64,000 nucleotides of DNA from Bacteroidales bacterium UBA1309 (GCA_002307185.1 DBTT01000051.1:124001-188000); one strand, 5' to 3'. Shown: positions 43,613-52,695, counted from the first letter of the stretch. Notes: generated by a model not told the origin, from the letters alone. Program-made: numbers and translations.

Positions 43613-45952
43613 ATGAAAATATTAAACCGCGAAAAAGTTCCTTTCTGTATAACTATATTTGTCATTATTGCGACTTTAAAAAGTTTTGCGGGTGATTTCC
43701 ATGGATGCATATATGATAAGACAAACGAAAAACCGATAGAGTATGTAAATGTTATTTTATTAAAAACAGACTCTACTTTTTTTGCAGGGGTTGTCACTGA
43801 CGAAAAAGGAAATTTCCTAATAAAATCTGTAATGAATCAGAATTATATCCTGAAAATATCATTTCTTGGTTATAGAACTTTCTTAAAAAATATATCCATT
43901 GGCGATAATTCAAATCAGGAAATAGTAAGACTGGAACCTTCAGAGGTTAGTCTTGCGGGGGTTGTGATTACTTCTCAACAACCAATATTTAAGTCTATGA
44001 AAGGAAATCTTATAACTAATGTGAGCCTCAGTAATTTGAAGAACGCAGGTACAGCATATGATGTGTTGCAACGAATTCCTGGCATTGTCCTTGAAGATGA
44101 TAAAATCTCCGTTTATGGAAAAGGAGCTCCTATTATTTACATCAACAACCGAAAGATAAATGACCATCAGGAACTGGACAGGCTACTCTCTGAAAATATT
44201 TCTACCGTTGAATTGCTAACTAATCCGGGAGCAAAATACAGTGCTGATGGCCGGGCTGTACTGATAATTAAGACAAAAGCAAAAAATGAAGGTCTTTCAG
44301 CATTGGTTAGCGAGAAAGTTCTTGTGGGAACTAAGCTGGGAGACTCAGAAAATATCAATTTGTCTTATTCCAGTAATAAAGTGAATGTGTTTTCTTCTTA
44401 TTTTCATGGTTATAGGAATCTTAAAACAGACGACCATTCTGTTTACTCAATTATTCAGGATAATGGCAACACGTCAAAACATGATTTCCGCATGATTGAT
44501 AGATATCCGTCTAATTATCAGATTTTTTCTTCGTCTCTTGATTGGACTGCAAGTAAAAATCACTCACTGGGTATAGAATATCAATATACAGGGAATAATG
44601 CCTCTAAAGCAACTGCGGAGAATAACAACGTAAGCATTTTAAACGGACAAACACCTGACACTACACTTATAGAAACCCTTACGAACGATAAATTCAACAG
44701 ATCTTTGGTAAACGTATTCTACAACGGAACCTTTGGGAGTCATTTGTCGGCTCAATTGAATATAGACTACCTGAACAATCAGACGGATCGAGATGCACGT
44801 AATTCCGAATCTTCTTCGTCAGAAGTATCCGAAGAAGATATTATAAGTAAATCCGATTATGGACTATGGGCGGGGAAACTGATTCTGGAGCATAAGTCAA
44901 ATATCGGAACGATTGGGTTCGGAGGCGAATTTAGTCTCATAAACGGTAACGGTAGCATTATCAGCCAAACAGACGAATCTTTTGATAATAGTATTTATAG
45001 CAGTAAAGAGCAAAAAACATCCGGATTTTTAAGCTATACAAATATTTTCGGTGGCTATAGTTTAAACGCCGGACTCCGTTACGAATACACGAAAGAAAAA
45101 AGCAAAGATGATATTTTAAATCAGAATAAAGTAGATAGGAAATACAGTGAAATCTATCCTAATTTTTCTGTCTCAAGAAAAATAAATGAAGTTCAACTAA
45201 GTTTGCTGTTTAGTAAAAAGGTCTCTCGACCTTCTATCACGGATTTGTATAACAATACAGCCTATGTTAATCAATATATTTTACAAAAGGGCAATCCGTA
45301 TCTGACAAAAACAGATATATATGATGTAAACCTTCAGGCAGCCTTTAAAATGTTTTATGTTAATTTGGGCTATTCCTATCTGAAAGATCCAATTGCCTTT
45401 TACAGTGAACCCGAATCGAACTCTGACTACATAATAACAACTGTGGCCAATTATGATAAATACCAAGATATCGAAGCAACCTTGAATTTTAACCATAAAA
45501 TATCTTTTTGGCATCCAAACTACACGTTCGGATTAACAAAGCCTTTTTTTTCAGCTATTTACTTAAACAATAATATAGGGTATAATAAACTTTCTTTTTC
45601 TGTAAGATCGTTTAATGATTTTAGTTTGCCAAGGAAATTTATATTATCTGCCAATTATACTTATGACACAAACAGTCAATACTACCTTATTGACATCGGG
45701 CAATCTCAGAAACTCGATTTAGGTATTAGAAAATTATTTTTAGAAGATAAATTAAAGTTTAATTTGGAAATTCAGGATATATTCAACTGGATGAAACAAA
45801 AGAACTCACTCAAAATAAACAACCTAAATCTTATTCAGACCAAGAAACGAGAAACCCGATTTGTTTTTCTGACGATTAGTTATCAATTTAATAACGATAA
45901 AAAATCATACAGAGGTTCTCATGCAGCCAAAGATGATATCGATCGATTCTAA
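43613..45952 (+). CDS. Outer-membrane beta-barrel receptor, TonB-dependent type (OMP_b-brl_3-like)
   Basis: 779 residues. Signal peptide (CITIFVIIATLKSFAG), a carboxypeptidase-regulatory-like domain (DKTNEKPIEYVNVILLKTDS, about 28-105), a plug-like domain (AYDVLQRIPGIVLEDDKISV, IIYINNRKINDHQELDRLLS, NISTVELLTNPGAKYSADG) and a beta-barrel ending VFLTISYQFNN plus a short basic tail. No clear TonB box. It belongs to the outer-membrane-protein beta family often found in Bacteroidota peptide clusters. In this cluster it could take up the mature peptide, act as its immunity or signalling receptor, or help it cross the outer membrane. G+C is very low (about 28 percent in the first 60 bases). Confidence 0.88.
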   Translation: MKILNREKVPFCITIFVIIATLKSFAGDFHGCIYDKTNEKPIEYVNVILLKTDSTFFAGVVTDEKGNFLIKSVMNQNYILKISFLGYRTFLKNISIGDNSNQEIVRLEPSEVSLAGVVITSQQPIFKSMKGNLITNVSLSNLKNAGTAYDVLQRIPGIVLEDDKISVYGKGAPIIYINNRKINDHQELDRLLSENISTVELLTNPGAKYSADGRAVLIIKTKAKNEGLSALVSEKVLVGTKLGDSENINLSYSSNKVNVFSSYFHGYRNLKTDDHSVYSIIQDNGNTSKHDFRMIDRYPSNYQIFSSSLDWTASKNHSLGIEYQYTGNNASKATAENNNVSILNGQTPDTTLIETLTNDKFNRSLVNVFYNGTFGSHLSAQLNIDYLNNQTDRDARNSESSSSEVSEEDIISKSDYGLWAGKLILEHKSNIGTIGFGGEFSLINGNGSIISQTDESFDNSIYSSKEQKTSGFLSYTNIFGGYSLNAGLRYEYTKEKSKDDILNQNKVDRKYSEIYPNFSVSRKINEVQLSLLFSKKVSRPSITDLYNNTAYVNQYILQKGNPYLTKTDIYDVNLQAAFKMFYVNLGYSYLKDPIAFYSEPESNSDYIITTVANYDKYQDIEATLNFNHKISFWHPNYTFGLTKPFFSAIYLNNNIGYNKLSFSVRSFNDFSLPRKFILSANYTYDTNSQYYLIDIGQSQKLDLGIRKLFLEDKLKFNLEIQDIFNWMKQKNSLKINNLNLIQTKKRETRFVFLTISYQFNNDKKSYRGSHAAKDDIDRF

Positions 45953-45961
45953 ATATAAACA

Positions 45962-48172
45962 ATGAAAAAAATCTTGCCATATATCCAACCCGACTCCATG
46001 GACTGCGGTCCCGCCTGTCTCTGCATGATTGCAGAATATTATGGCAAGCGGCAATCCATCGATATCCTCCGGCAACTTTGCAACATAGCAAAGGATGGGG
46101 TTTCCATGGTGGGCATCAGCAAAGCCGCCGAGGCCATCGGACTGAAAACCATCGGGGGAAGGTTGACCATAGATCGGTTGGAAGAAAAAGCCCTGCTGCC
46201 CTGCATCTTGCATTGGAATCAGGAACACTTTGTGGTTCTCTACAAAATCAGGAAAAAGAAACATGCGACAATTTTCCATATAGCCGATCCGGGCAAAGGC
46301 CTCTTGGAATACACCGAAGAGGAATTTAAAAGCCACTGGATAAGCACCCGCACGCAAGGAGAGGAAAAGGGTATTGCCTTGCTTCTGGAGCCTACGGCAC
46401 GTTTTTATGAATTAGACGGAGAGAGGAAAGCCCCTGTGAGCGGGAAGTTCCGGTTCCTCTCTTCTTATTTTATGCGCTACCGCAGCTTTTTCGGACAGCT
46501 GACATTGGGCCTGCTTGTCGGAAGCTTGTTGCAACTGATCTTCCCTTTCCTGATGCAAGCCGTGGTGGACACGGGAATCGGCAACCGGGACATAAGCTTT
46601 ATCTGGCTTGTGCTTCTGGCCCAATTGTTTCTGATTCTGGGGCGGACAAGCATCGACTTTATCCGCCGGCGCATCCTGCTCCACATCAGCGCGCGCATCA
46701 ACATTTCGCTGATTTCAGATTTCTTCATCAAGCTGATGAGGCTGCCGATGAAGTTCTTCGACACGAAACTGCTGGGCGACCTGCTCCAACGCATCGAAGA
46801 CCACAGCCGGATCGAACGTTTCCTGACCGCCCAGTCGCTCAACCTGCTGTTTTCGCTGTTCAGCTTCGTGGTGTTCGGCATTGTGCTGTTTATCTACAAC
46901 AGGCTGATATTCTCGGTATTCCTGCTGGGCAGCATAATCTATGCGGCATGGATATTTTTCTTCCTGAAGAAACGGAAGATTCTGGACTACAAAATGTTTG
47001 AGCAACAGGCTATCAACCGCAGCAAGACGTACCAGCTGATCAACGGCATGCAAGAGATCAAACTGCAAGGATGCGAACAGCGGAAACGCTGGGAATGGGA
47101 AGACACGCAGGCCGACCTCTTCGATGTGAACCGCCAGTCGCTTTCCCTCCAACAGACACAGGAAGCGGGAAGCGTGTGCATCAACGAAGTGAAAAACCTG
47201 CTGATCACCATCCTGGCAGCAACGGCAGTCATCCACGGTCAATTGACGCTGGGGATGATGCTTTCGGTGCAATACATCATCGGGCAGCTGAATTCCCCGA
47301 TCGAGCAGATGATGAATTTCATCTACCAGTGGCAGGATGTGAGCATCAGCCTGGAACGGATGAGCGAAATACACAACAAGGACGACGAAGAAAACAAGGA
47401 CAAGGACATTTCCTCCATTGCCGAGAATTCGGTGAAAGATATAGAGATACGGGATTTGATGTTCCAATACGAAGGGCCTTATTCGAAGAAAGTGCTAAAG
47501 GATATTAACCTGACCATTCCCGAAGGGAAAGTGACCGCCATCGTTGGGGCAAGCGGAAGTGGGAAAACGACCTTGGTGAAATTGCTTTTAGGAAACTACT
47601 CGCCCGTGGAAGGAACAATCACAGTGGGGGGTGTTCCTTTGGAAAAATTCAACCTGACCTGGTGGCGCAGCATTTGCGGGGCGGTGATGCAGGACGGGTA
47701 TATTTTCTCGGAATCCATTGCCCGGAACATTGCCGTGTCTGCTGACAACATGGATACCGAGAAGCTTAGGGAAGCTGCCGAAATGGCCAATATTGATGAC
47801 TTTGTGTCTGCCCTGCCATTGTCGTACAACACGGTGGTCGGGCAAGAAGGGCAAGGAATTAGCCAAGGGCAGAGGCAAAGGCTGCTGATTGCCCGGGCAG
47901 TTTACAAAGACCCGCAATTTATCTTTCTTGACGAAGCGACTAACTCATTGGATGCCAACAACGAGAGGACTATCCTAGATAACCTGGACCGGTTCTACCA
48001 GGGGAAAACAGTGGTAGTGGTTGCCCACAGGCTTAGCACGGTGAAAAATGCGGATCAAATTGTGGTGCTCGACAACGGGCAAATTGCAGAAAGAGGGACA
48101 CACCAAGAACTGTCCAAGCTAAGGGGAAAATATTTCGATCTAGTAAAAAACCAACTGGAACTGGGAAATTAG
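45962..48172 (+). CDS. C39 peptidase-containing ABC exporter (PCAT)
   Basis: 736 residues. The N-terminal C39 peptidase has its triad visible: Cys15 in DSMDCGPACLCMIAEYYG, His89 in HWNQEHFVVLYKI and Asp109 in HIADPGKGLLEY. It would cut after the Gly-Gly of the precursor leader. An ABC membrane domain of six helices follows (about 165-450), then the nucleotide-binding domain with GASGSGKTTLVKLLLG, ISQGQGQRL-like signature (GISQGQRQRLLIARAV) and FIFLDEATNSLD. It processes and exports the peptide across the inner membrane as a homodimer. Begins nine bases after the receptor. Its G+C is far higher (34 of 60 bases in 46741-46800) than that of the genes before it, suggesting a different origin. Confidence 0.95.
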   Translation: MKKILPYIQPDSMDCGPACLCMIAEYYGKRQSIDILRQLCNIAKDGVSMVGISKAAEAIGLKTIGGRLTIDRLEEKALLPCILHWNQEHFVVLYKIRKKKHATIFHIADPGKGLLEYTEEEFKSHWISTRTQGEEKGIALLLEPTARFYELDGERKAPVSGKFRFLSSYFMRYRSFFGQLTLGLLVGSLLQLIFPFLMQAVVDTGIGNRDISFIWLVLLAQLFLILGRTSIDFIRRRILLHISARINISLISDFFIKLMRLPMKFFDTKLLGDLLQRIEDHSRIERFLTAQSLNLLFSLFSFVVFGIVLFIYNRLIFSVFLLGSIIYAAWIFFFLKKRKILDYKMFEQQAINRSKTYQLINGMQEIKLQGCEQRKRWEWEDTQADLFDVNRQSLSLQQTQEAGSVCINEVKNLLITILAATAVIHGQLTLGMMLSVQYIIGQLNSPIEQMMNFIYQWQDVSISLERMSEIHNKDDEENKDKDISSIAENSVKDIEIRDLMFQYEGPYSKKVLKDINLTIPEGKVTAIVGASGSGKTTLVKLLLGNYSPVEGTITVGGVPLEKFNLTWWRSICGAVMQDGYIFSESIARNIAVSADNMDTEKLREAAEMANIDDFVSALPLSYNTVVGQEGQGISQGQRQRLLIARAVYKDPQFIFLDEATNSLDANNERTILDNLDRFYQGKTVVVVAHRLSTVKNADQIVVLDNGQIAERGTHQELSKLRGKYFDLVKNQLELGN

Positions 48173-48175
48173 AAG

Positions 48176-48880
48176 ATGGCAGCAAACAAAAAAGACATAG
48201 AACTCCGGAGCGAGAAGGTTCGCAACATCGTAGGGCAAGTGCCACCCGTGTTGCTGCGTACAGGCATCACTACAATTGCCGTCGTGATCGTCGTGGCTTT
48301 GGTGCTGGCTTACCTTATCCCCTATCCCGAATACCGGGATGTGAGGATCCATCTATCCGCCAATCCTGGGGTGTTGGCCATACAAGCAAGCAGGCCTGGG
48401 ATACTGCTTTCTACACACAAAGCGAGAGTCACAAAAGGGGATGAAATTTGTATGATCGGATCGGGCAGTTCCAAAGAGGCATTCAAATCGGATATTACAG
48501 GAACTGTTTTTTACAATTTTAGAGAGGGGGAATTCATTCAAAAGGGAGAAATCGCAGGTGCAATTGTACCCGATTCTATTGGCTCGGTGTATTCCATCAT
48601 TCACCTTCCGGAGAGTGAAATGAATGGACTGAAAGAGGGATTGATTGTTGAAGCAACGGTGGAGCATTCCGTTATTCCGGGCATCGTGTCAAGGATTTAT
48701 CCTATTCCGGAAATCAATGGAGGATCAAAAGATCCCCGTTGCAAATTGGAATTACTGTTTCATCCAAACCCCCTTCTATCGGAACAGCAGGCCTCTTCCG
48801 CCTTGCTTCCCAACAAAATGTATCCATGCAGGATTCTAATCTCCAAGCAGTCTTTATTAAAAAAGATATTCAAGTTCTAA
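48176..48880 (+). CDS. Short HlyD-like membrane-fusion adaptor
   Basis: 234 residues. One N-terminal membrane helix (GITTIAVVIVVALVLAYLIP, about 30-50), then a barrel-sandwich/lipoyl-like region (GVLAIQASRPGILLSTHKAR, FYNFREGEFIQKGEIAGAIV) and a C-terminal beta-barrel part (GLKEGLIVEATVEHSVIPGI). It lacks the long alpha-helical hairpin that reaches TolC in classical HlyD, so it is unusually short but of a kind seen beside Bacteroidota PCAT exporters. Starts three bases after the exporter stop. It should link the ABC exporter to the periplasm or an outer-membrane partner. No TolC-like gene is in the cluster; the nearest one belongs to the RND operon at 57.5 kb. Confidence 0.82.
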   Translation: MAANKKDIELRSEKVRNIVGQVPPVLLRTGITTIAVVIVVALVLAYLIPYPEYRDVRIHLSANPGVLAIQASRPGILLSTHKARVTKGDEICMIGSGSSKEAFKSDITGTVFYNFREGEFIQKGEIAGAIVPDSIGSVYSIIHLPESEMNGLKEGLIVEATVEHSVIPGIVSRIYPIPEINGGSKDPRCKLELLFHPNPLLSEQQASSALLPNKMYPCRILISKQSLLKKIFKF

Positions 48881-48906
48881 TTCATCCATAACTAAAACTT
48901 ACTATT

Positions 48907-49281
48907 ATGAGACAGCCCTTATTGTATTGGGGATTAATCCTATTTTTGAGCTTAAACAGCTTGCCAGCTTTCTGTGATGAAGCCGTAGCGAATATTCCGT
49001 TGACAGGTACTATTACAAAAGGAAGTACACGGTCAGCTTCAACCATAGCACCCATTGAAGCCTATTTGACAGATGCGGGAGTGGTGGCATATTTCAATAA
49101 AGCCCTGGGGGATATTACCGTCACCATCACCAATGAACCTGGAACAACCGTTTATCAAACAATTGTGGATTCTGACACGGAAGACACCCTGTCTATATCT
49201 ATGTCTGATCTTGCTGCGGGAACTTACACCATTAAATTCTCTTGCGATTACGGGCAAAAAACAGGAACATTCTATTGGTAA
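48907..49281 (+). CDS. DUF3244-type small secreted protein
   Basis: 124 residues with a signal peptide (YWGLILFLSLNSLPAFC). The mature part is an Ig-like beta-sandwich: PIEAYLTDAGVVAYFNKALG, DITVTITNEPGTTVYQTIVD and SDLAAGTYTIKFSCDYGQKT, the usual pattern of DUF3244 proteins of Bacteroidota. Function unknown. It lies 26 bases after the HlyD-like gene and is probably co-transcribed with the peptide cluster. It could be a secreted partner, an immunity protein or a passenger. Confidence 0.75.
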   Translation: MRQPLLYWGLILFLSLNSLPAFCDEAVANIPLTGTITKGSTRSASTIAPIEAYLTDAGVVAYFNKALGDITVTITNEPGTTVYQTIVDSDTEDTLSISMSDLAAGTYTIKFSCDYGQKTGTFYW

Positions 49282-49418
49282 TTAGCAGTATCCGGTACTT
49301 AATATGCCGGTTTTCGAAAGTTATTTTTATCTTTATAGCTCACAAATAACGGATTGCCTTTCCTGTTCTCTTTCAGTGGGTGCAATCCATTCATTAACCT
49401 AACTCAAAAACGAAAAAA

Positions 49419-50138
49419 ATGGCAAAAAAATTGAACGCATGGATTCGCAAAAATCCATTGACACCCGACCCGAACGACTATGTCGCAGTTCCCGTGACAG
49501 TCGGAAGCATCCAAATAGAGGGCATTGTTGACGAACTTGAAAAAGAAGGGATGGAACTCAAACGCGAAACGGTGATTGATGTCGTCAACCGTTTCAACCG
49601 CAAGGCTGCCGAGATGTTGGTTTCGGGCTACAATGTCAATACCGGACTGGTGTATATGCGCCCTATCATCAAAGGCGTGTTCTACGGCAAAACATGGAAT
49701 CCTGAAACCAATTCCTTAGTGCCTTCCATCACACCCGGCATGGACTTACGCACAGCCATCGGTGATACCAATGTCGAGATTCTCGGCGAACAGTCCAATC
49801 CGCTCGAAATACTCAGCCTGACCGACACGTTCACCGGCAAGACGGATGGGACACTTACCAAGGGACGCAACGCTGAGATCAGGGGTTCATATCTCAAAAT
49901 CGCAGGTGAAGACCCGGCCTGCGGTGTGGCTTTCACAAACACCGCTACAGCCGAAACAACCCGCCTCGACATGGCGGACATCGTTATCAACGAGCCTTCC
50001 CGACTGCTCATTCTTGTGCCGGCATCACTGGCCGCCGGTGAATATGAATTGTCGCTGACTACCCAGTTTAGCACGGGAAGCACCCTGTTGAAACAACCCC
50101 GCAGCACAACCTTTGGCGTTCCCGTGGTCATTGCCTGA
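49419..50138 (+). CDS. HU/IHF-like DNA-binding protein with C-terminal DUF4469-type domain
   Basis: 239 residues. The N-terminal 120 residues (MAKKLNAWIRKNPLTPDPND, EKEGMELKRETVIDVVNRFN) are of the HU/IHF-like family found in Bacteroidota. The rest (RNAEIRGSYLKIAGEDPACG, INEPSRLLILVPASLAAGEY, ELSLTTQFSTGSTLLKQPRS) is an Ig-like DUF4469 domain. No signal peptide, so it is cytoplasmic or nucleoid-bound. Function unknown. Much richer in G+C than the precursor end of the RiPP cluster. A -7-like TATCTTTA (49329-49336) suggests its own promoter. Confidence 0.8.
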   Translation: MAKKLNAWIRKNPLTPDPNDYVAVPVTVGSIQIEGIVDELEKEGMELKRETVIDVVNRFNRKAAEMLVSGYNVNTGLVYMRPIIKGVFYGKTWNPETNSLVPSITPGMDLRTAIGDTNVEILGEQSNPLEILSLTDTFTGKTDGTLTKGRNAEIRGSYLKIAGEDPACGVAFTNTATAETTRLDMADIVINEPSRLLILVPASLAAGEYELSLTTQFSTGSTLLKQPRSTTFGVPVVIA

Positions 50139-50159
50139 GAGACGGACAAGCCTGGCAGC

Positions 50160-50245
50160 ATTACCACGTGTGCCGTGGTAGTGTTGCCACGGATGTCTTT
50201 GCAATGTTACCAACACATCCGTGGTAGCATTGCAAAGATAAAGTT
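50160..50245. other. Dense overlapping inverted repeats (alternative hairpins)
   Basis: Three stems compete. Stem 1: TACCACG (50162-50168) / CGTGGTA (50174-50180). Stem 2: CCACGGATGT (50187-50196) / ACATCCGTGG (50215-50224), which extends to 15 pairs with two G-U. Stem 3: CTTTGCAATGTTACC (50197-50211) / GGTAGCATTGCAAAG (50223-50237), one mismatch. Stems 2 and 3 interlock, so they exclude each other or form a pseudoknot. A T-run (50243-50248) follows. It may terminate the gene upstream or be a regulatory RNA. Confidence 0.6.
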
Positions 50246-50399
50246 TTTTGCTCCACAACAATATGGTATGATTCATGATTCTCTATTTGCTTTCACATGC
50301 CTGCAAATAGGGGTATTTAATAGAAAAAAAGCGAATTGATACTTGGTGTATCGACTCGCTTATTCATTTTTATGCTGATAATCAGCTTGTTTCAATCAG

Positions 50400-50474
50400 T
50401 CGGGATACCAGGATTCGAACCTGGGACCCCCTGCTCCCAAAGCAGGTGCGCTAACCGGACTGCGCTACATCCCG
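50400..50474 (-). tRNA. tRNA-Pro (anticodon UGG)
   Basis: The minus strand folds into a 75-base tRNA: acceptor CGGGATG pairs with TATCCCG, anticodon stem CCTGC/GCAGG with loop TTTGGGA (anticodon TGG), and T arm CCAGGTTCGAATCCTGG. Discriminator A, CCA not encoded. Monocistronic. Confidence 0.97.
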
Positions 50475-50561
50475 TGCATGATTTCTCAAATGCGGTGCAA
50501 AGGTAGTGAATATTTTTAATTGACAAAATTATTTCCAACTTTTTTATTTTCTATTTTTAGT

Positions 50562-50592
50562 GTTTATTTCCCGTGATTAATCTGTATTTTTG
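50562..50592 (+). promoter_or_regulatory. Promoter of aspS
   Basis: TTTA (50562-50565) as a near -33 box, 19 bases, then TATTTTTG (50585-50592), an exact -7 match. Transcript start near 50600, 20 bases before the ATG. Confidence 0.55.
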
Positions 50593-50619
50593 CAGCCGAT
50601 AAAAAATATAAATTGCTTT

Positions 50620-52374
50620 ATGTATAGGAGTCATACTTGCGGTGAACTTCGTTTGGCGGATGCCGAAAAGGAAGTTGTGCTTACCGGATGGGTGCAGAAG
50701 TCCCGGAAATTGGGTGGTGGAATCACGTTTGTCGATTTGCGAGACAGGTATGGAGTTACGCAGTTGGCGTTTTATAGAGATCTGGATGCAGATCTTTATG
50801 AGGAGGCTAACAAACTCGGTCGTGAATTTGTATTGCAAGTGACGGGAACGGTGAAAGAGCGTTCGAGCAAGAACAACAATATTGCCACAGGTGACATTGA
50901 AATCCATGTTGCAAAACTTCTTATCTTGAACAAATCGGATGTTCCCCCATTTACCATCGAGGACGAAACGGATGGTGGGGACGACATTCGGATGAAATAC
51001 CGTTACTTGGATTTGCGGCGGAATCCCGTGCGTAAGAATTTGGAATTACGCCACAGGATTGCCTTTGAAACTAGAAATTATTTAGATAAACAGCATTTCT
51101 TGGAAGTGGAAACGCCTGTGTTGATCGGTTCCACTCCGGAAGGAGCCCGCGACTTCGTGGTGCCATCCCGCATGAATCCGGGCGAATTTTACGCATTGCC
51201 GCAGTCTCCTCAATTGTTCAAGCAATTGTTGATGGTGTCGGGGTTCGACCGCTATTTCCAAATTGTGAAATGTTTCCGCGACGAGGATTTGCGCGCCGAC
51301 CGCCAGCCCGAATTTACGCAGATAGACTGTGAAATGTCTTTTGTGGAACAAGAAGACGTGCTCAATATCTTCGAAGGATTGGTGAAGCATTTGTTCAAAG
51401 TGGTGAAGGGGATAGACATTCCCGAATTGCCAAGAATGACCTATGCCCACGCCATGAAATATTATGGTTCGGACAAGCCGGACACACGTTTCGGAATGGA
51501 ATTTGTCGAAATCAAAGATTTGACGGCTGGCAAGAATTTCGGTGTGTTTGATGATGCCGAATATGTGGGTGCTATTTGTGCTCCCAATGCTGCTTCTTAT
51601 ACCCGGAAACAGTTGGACGAATTGACCAATTTTGTGAAACGTCCGCAAATCGGGGCAAAAGGTTTGATTTATGTCCGTTACGAGACGGATGGGACGCTGA
51701 GGTCGTCGGTAGATAAGTTTTATACGCCGGTAGATTTGGCAAAATGGGCTGAACGTTGCAACGCAAAGCCAGGCGACTTGATCTTAATCTTATCCGGCGA
51801 AACTGAGAAAACTCAAAAACAATTGTGCGAACTTCGCCTCGAAGTCGGCGATCGCCTCGGATTGAGGGATAAAGATACATTCAACTGCTTATGGGTGATC
51901 GATTTCCCTTTGTTGGAAAAAGACGAAGAATTGGGACGATTCTTTGCGAAACACCATCCATTCACGAGTCCCAAAAAAGAAGATATAGAATATTTGGATT
52001 CAGACCCGGGAGTTGTTCGTGCCAATGCGTACGATATGGTAATTAATGGTGTGGAAGTAGGAGGTGGTTCGGTGCGGATCCACAACAGCGATTTGCAGGA
52101 AAAGATGTTCGAGGTGCTTGGATTCACTCCCGAAAAAGCGCAGGCGCAGTTTGGGTTCTTGATGAATGCCTTCAAATACGGTGCTCCTCCTCATGCGGGT
52201 TTGGCTTTTGGATTGGACAGATTGGTGTCTCTGTTTGCCGGTTTGGACTCTATCAGGGACTGCATTGCCTTCCCCAAAAATAATTCAGGACGAGATGTAA
52301 TGATTGATGCGCCCTCTCAAATAGATATTGAACAACTCAAGGAATTGTGCATTGAGGTGAAAAAGAGCGAATAA
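50620..52374 (+). CDS. aspS: Aspartyl-tRNA synthetase
   Basis: 584 residues from ATG 50620 (MYRSHTCGELRLADAEKEVV); an in-frame ATG at 50590 lies inside the promoter. OB-fold anticodon domain (VVLTGWVQKSRKLGGGITFV), class II core with FRDEDLRADRQPEFTQID (motif 2) and GAPPHAGLAFGLDRLVSLFA (motif 3), plus the bacterial GAD insertion (about 285-420). It charges tRNA-Asp. Followed by a good terminator. Confidence 0.97.
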   Translation: MYRSHTCGELRLADAEKEVVLTGWVQKSRKLGGGITFVDLRDRYGVTQLAFYRDLDADLYEEANKLGREFVLQVTGTVKERSSKNNNIATGDIEIHVAKLLILNKSDVPPFTIEDETDGGDDIRMKYRYLDLRRNPVRKNLELRHRIAFETRNYLDKQHFLEVETPVLIGSTPEGARDFVVPSRMNPGEFYALPQSPQLFKQLLMVSGFDRYFQIVKCFRDEDLRADRQPEFTQIDCEMSFVEQEDVLNIFEGLVKHLFKVVKGIDIPELPRMTYAHAMKYYGSDKPDTRFGMEFVEIKDLTAGKNFGVFDDAEYVGAICAPNAASYTRKQLDELTNFVKRPQIGAKGLIYVRYETDGTLRSSVDKFYTPVDLAKWAERCNAKPGDLILILSGETEKTQKQLCELRLEVGDRLGLRDKDTFNCLWVIDFPLLEKDEELGRFFAKHHPFTSPKKEDIEYLDSDPGVVRANAYDMVINGVEVGGGSVRIHNSDLQEKMFEVLGFTPEKAQAQFGFLMNAFKYGAPPHAGLAFGLDRLVSLFAGLDSIRDCIAFPKNNSGRDVMIDAPSQIDIEQLKELCIEVKKSE

Positions 52375-52397
52375 GATTTGCCTTAAAAAAATATCAG

Positions 52398-52436
52398 AAG
52401 AGGGAGAAGCGCAATCATAGCTTTTCCCTCTTTTTT
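52398..52436 (+). terminator. Terminator of aspS
   Basis: GAGGGAGAAGC (52400-52410) pairs with GCTTTTCCCTC (52420-52430) with one G-T pair, followed by TTTTTT. Confidence 0.85.
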
Positions 52437-52665
52437 ATATTTTATGTCATGAAAATGCTTATTCATCGGGGAATTTCTTTTGTTCACCGAATTTTTATTG
52501 ATTGGCAATTCGGTACTTGTAACTTTGCATTGGTTTTTTCCGTAAGGCATTTCAATACAATTTTTAGCAGCCATCATTTTTCAAGATATATTGTTCATAA
52601 ACATTATTGGTTAATAAAATATAACTAAATAAATGTTTTTTTCTGTTCGGCCTCTTATTATAAGT

Positions 52666-52695
52666 TTACTTATTATCTTTGCGCATATTAAGTAA
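52666..52695 (+). promoter_or_regulatory. Promoter and candidate operator of the MarR-RND operon
   Basis: -7 box TATCTTTG at 52674-52681. Around it lies an inverted repeat TTACTTATTA (52666-52675) / TATTAAGTAA (52686-52695), matching at 9 of 10 positions with a 10-base spacer. A MarR dimer bound there would block the -7 box. Confidence 0.55.

Noticed and set aside
46715..47467. 250-codon open frame antisense to the C39 exporter gene
   Set aside because: Composition (many H, Q, V) is that of an antisense shadow of a GC-rich gene; the sense frame has clear ABC motifs.
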